This document shows, piece by piece, positions 61,445 to 64,000 of a stretch of 64,000 bases of DNA. The DNA lies in assembly GCA_021018815.1 (NCBI GenBank), contig JAITYX010000032.1:3162001-3226000 (forward strand). The letters run 5' to 3'. The translations under genes were made by a program, and so were the position numbers. Under the pieces are notes generated by a model that worked only from the letters and a program-made list of their open reading frames with translations, was not told the DNA's origin and made no database searches. Origin of the DNA: Talinum fruticosum (taxonomy: Eukaryota > Streptophyta > Magnoliopsida > Caryophyllales > Talinaceae). Numbering within the stretch: position 1 is the first letter of the stretch; every line of letters begins with the position of its first letter.

Positions 61445-61987
61445 TCAAACTTCAACCCTTATAACATCGCAAGGCACCAAAGGAAAACGTATGATTGGGA
61501 CGCTAACTCGACAAATCGGACAAGTTTTACCCCCAACATTAAACCAAGTAGCTAGGCATGACGCATGGAACTTGTGCCCACATTGCCTCAAAACCCACTT
61601 TAAACGCTTGCTGTTATTGTCATCGTCATTGTTGTTATTGTTGGTGTTGTTATCGTTCACGGCCTCCTTCTCTTTGACATTGTTGCCATCAAGGTTGCTA
61701 TCTTTGTCATCCAAATCTTCCAAGCAAATCGCGCACTCTTTGCAGTTTTCTGTCACCTTCTCAACCTTCTCTCCGTCCACAATCACCACCACCTTCTCAA
61801 TCTCATTTTCTGGTTCGTAACGTCTTCTCATGGACGGCAACCGAGGAATAAGCCGCCTGTAGAGGTCGATGAGGAGGACGACGAGGAAGGCTAACAAGCT
61901 GCAAGCCAGCGCGATGAGGAATAACATTGCAGTTATCGATGTAGACGTCGCAATGATTTGATTTTTTTGACTTTGGGCTTCTGACAT
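61445..61987 (-). CDS. Short membrane RING-H2 protein 4 (Asn/Asp-rich loop)
   Basis: Single exon. I chose the ATG at 61987 (MSEAQSQKN, 180 residues) because it puts the membrane segment (about residues 18-42, SITAMLFLIALACSLLAFLV) near the N terminus as in the paralogues; in-frame ATGs at 62041 and 62092 would add 18-35 residues. The ligands C85, C88, C136, H138, H141, C144, C156, C159 enclose a 47-residue loop rich in Asn and Asp (NDNNTNNNNNDDDNN), the longest of the four. The block VVVIVDGEKVEKVTENCKEC precedes the ring. Trp at LATWF is kept. Likely a membrane E3 ligase; substrates unknown. Confidence 0.85.
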   Translation of the reverse strand: MSEAQSQKNQIIATSTSITAMLFLIALACSLLAFLVVLLIDLYRRLIPRLPSMRRRYEPENEIEKVVVIVDGEKVEKVTENCKECAICLEDLDDKDSNLDGNNVKEKEAVNDNNTNNNNNDDDNNSKRLKWVLRQCGHKFHASCLATWFNVGGKTCPICRVSVPIIRFPLVPCDVIRVEV

Positions 61988-62640
61988 TCTACGATTTTTT
62001 TTTAGATAACTGAGGAGAAGGTGAAGAACAGAGAAAACCATGGGGGTTTTTATTTGTGCAGGTGAAGTTAGCTGTCTTGTGTTAAGTTGCATGGAAGAAG
62101 GGAGTTGGGTTAGGTTTGATGTTTCTGGGACATCCGGGCTACGGCTGTCATTTTATGCTCTGTAACTACCAACTTCTTGCCTTTTATTTCCACTTTCATT
62201 ATGACAGGACTCCAACAGTCTGCATTATTTTCTGTTAGAATTTCTAATGTCATCAATTTGGGGCTATTTTCTTGGTCATTTATCTCCCTCTCCCCGTCTA
62301 TTTTTCATATTTTCATGTTGGCCGCTTCTCTGAGACATGTGAATTTCCTGAAAGACGCCGAGCTTTTGTTCATCTTCTGCTTCGAATGTCAAGGTCTGAC
62401 GTCAAATTTCAAAGAGACATAATTTCTCTCTTCCTGATCATCAAAGGCGATTACATGAATGGAGAAAGATCTGGATGTGACTCAAGCCATTGATGCAGAA
62501 GGAGAGCCATTCATACAAACCAATCGAATTCACCAAAATTTTCATAAAACCTCTGAAATTAATCTAATTCTTCCGGGGTTATTTGTATGACTAAAAAACC
62601 AAGTAGATTAATGCAGAAGGAGAGCCACATTTTGAAATGC
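61988..62640. other. RING-H2 gene 4 promoter and TIM9 3' flank
   Basis: Upstream region of gene 4 and the TIM9 3' UTR. A short duplicated segment (GATGCAGAAGGAGAGCCA at about 62493 and TTAATGCAGAAGGAGAGCCA at 62608) brackets it. Open frames here have no domain. Confidence 0.5.
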
Positions 62641-63484
62641 TCAAAGTTGGAGGCTGTTAAGCTCGTTAAACCTCATGCCAGCCCGCATGGAATGCTTCAA
62701 GAACTTCTCAGCACAATTTCTGACACAGTTCTCTTCTTGTTTCGCCAAAGTTTTGCGTGTGAAGCTGTCCACGCAGTCGTTGAAACATCTTTCAACAAGC
62801 CAGTTGTACATCCCAAACTACAGCAAGCATCAATTCAGAAACCATAAGTAGTGCTCTAACTAATACAACAATATACAAGAATACACATCTCAACAGATAA
62901 CAAACGACTCAAACTAAGAGATAACAAACCAAATCTTCCATGAAAACCGAGCTTGGAAACACAAGTGTACCTGCTCTATGAACATAAAAACTATCATTTA
63001 ACTGGAGCCAGAACCCATACAACAGGCAGGACCCTTTTGGGAAAAATCAATGATATGATCCAATGAAAATCAAATCGGGTCATAAAAATTGGATGCTCAA
63101 AATCATGGTTATAGCTTTTCTGTTCTCCACAATCAACAATTCAAGACAACCGATTTAAACAAGATATAATCAGCAATATGTCAGAAATCAACAATACCTC
63201 CAAAATCACATAGTTCACTTCATGGCAAGTATCAACAGAACAGAAACAACACAAGTCCCCAAATCTCCAAAGATTTCACATTTATTGTATTCAGATATAC
63301 ACAGATTATTACGATCCCCCACAAAGCTCAAGATTCAGTATTTAATAAAATTATAGTACAAAGAGGCAAAGAGACAAAGAGAGAGATGCCTGTCGCGAAC
63401 TTGCAATTTATCAATCATAAAAGCCACTACGAGTTGATATTCTTGGGATACATTGCTCAAATCTTCCAACAGCCCCTTGTCCAT
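62641..63484 (-). CDS. TIM9: TIM9, small Tim chaperone of the mitochondrial intermembrane space, one base missing
   Basis: Two exons (minus strand): 63484-63390 and 62817-62641. Exon 1 gives MDKGLLEDLSNVSQEYQ..FMIDKLQVRD; exon 2 gives MYNWLVERCFNDCVDSFTRK..KQEENCVRNCAEKFLKHSM..GMRFNELNSLQL and stops. About 90 residues, normal for TIM9. The twin CX3C pairs (CFNDC, CVRNC), 15 residues apart, form the two disulfides of small Tims, which with TIM10 escort hydrophobic precursors across the intermembrane space. The junction is RD-SLGMYN only if one G is added to the GGG run (CCC on plus, 62812-62814). The donor is AG|GC rather than GT. The N-terminal ~20 residues differ from other plant TIM9 as I recall them. 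The exons are too short to stand out as open frames. Confidence 0.8.
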
Positions 63485-63746
63485 TCTTCGCCACCTTTTT
63501 TTTTTTCAAAAAAAAACTTCTCTGGAGAAGGAAAAGGTCCAAATTAAGGTTTAACGTTCTTATTGGGGCACCTGTTTTATGTAGTCCTCGGTTTACCCCG
63601 TAGGAGACGGTCGGTGCTCTTTCTCCACTTGTTGGTTGGGTTGGGTTGGGTTGGGCTCTAATTTGATGCCATTGAAGAATGGCCCAATGTTGAAGGCTTT
63701 AAGCCACTAAGCGCTAGCAATGTTTCTTAAGTTTTTGTTCTTAACT

Positions 63747-63784
<38 letters not shown>

Positions 63785-64000
63785 TATTTTTAAAAAAATA
63801 ATTCAGAAATTCAACATACATTATATTAAATTGTTTCCTAAAGGTAATTTTTTTTAATTTTTTGATATCAGGTTAAATTCATGGCTTCAACTTATCGGTT
63901 CTACAAATGAAACATCAAATATCAAACTTGTTGAATTTACGGAGCAATCAAAAAATATATGTTTGAGACATACGATTAATGTTACAAAGAATCTGACTTG
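63485..64000. other. TIM9 upstream region
   Basis: Contains a (GGGTT)n run near 63635-63655 and an (AT)n tract at 63750-63782. Nothing coding. Confidence 0.6.
63750..63782. repeat. (AT)n microsatellite
   Basis: AT dinucleotide run of about 16 units. Confidence 0.95.

Noticed and set aside
61491..61820. 109-codon Ser/Leu-rich plus-strand frame
   Set aside because: Antisense of RING-H2 gene 4.
63635..63655. GGGTT run as a telomere-like repeat
   Set aside because: Plant telomere units are TTTAGGG; this is about four copies of GGGTT only, a simple repeat.
1..64000. CRISPR arrays, operons, Shine-Dalgarno sites and bacterial or viral genes
   Set aside because: Nothing of the kind is present; gene structure is that of a plant nuclear genome.

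Overview
This window is nuclear DNA of a flowering plant, most likely a eudicot. It is AT-rich, its genes have GT-AG introns, and long intergenic stretches carry (AT)n microsatellites, MITEs and SINEs. The gene families are plant-specific: DCD protein, alpha-expansin, FDM/IDN2-type XS-XH protein, RLCK-VII kinase, MBD5/6-like protein, P-class PPR, GH17-X8 glucanase and short RING-H2 proteins. No prokaryotic, viral, tRNA, rRNA or CRISPR feature was found.

Layout. 1-4810 (+): 3' part of a DCD-domain gene with three different tandem-repeat arrays. 5541-5790: broken glutamyl-tRNA synthetase fragment. 5800-15355: gene-poor, with a Stowaway-like MITE, microsatellites and G-box/GGCCC motifs. 15356-19050 (+): alpha-expansin, three exons. 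20519-25790 (-): FDM-type RNA-directed DNA methylation factor with an unusual repeat insert. 26969-29856 (-): RLCK-VII kinase, APK1b/PBL-like, six exons. 30250-36020: gene-poor. 36022-43195 (-): MBD protein whose 6.4-kb first intron holds a SINE with a clean target-site duplication and several tandem duplications. 45112-46809 (-): intronless P-class PPR gene. 46810-50000: repeats, including an RNase H-type retroelement relic. 50003-52620 (+): mitochondrial-type FolD gene. 53925-55602 (+): beta-1,3-glucanase with X8 domain. 56121-62092 (-): tandem array of four short RING-H2 genes. 62641-63484 (-): TIM9, recognised only after joining two exons.

Themes. Two genes concern DNA methylation (the FDM-like factor that promotes it and the MBD protein that reads it), two act in the cell wall (expansin, glucanase), and three are mitochondrial or probably so (FolD, TIM9, PPR). 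I infer no operon-like co-function, except that the RING-H2 array is a local family expansion.

The most striking cross-cutting signal is that at least nine positions in six otherwise well-conserved genes lack exactly one base, nearly all inside mononucleotide runs, breaking reading frames that fit their families perfectly if one base is added. The kinase, MBD, PPR and RING genes are intact. This pattern points to systematic homopolymer under-calling in the assembly more than to six pseudogenes, and annotation by simple ORF calling would split these genes.
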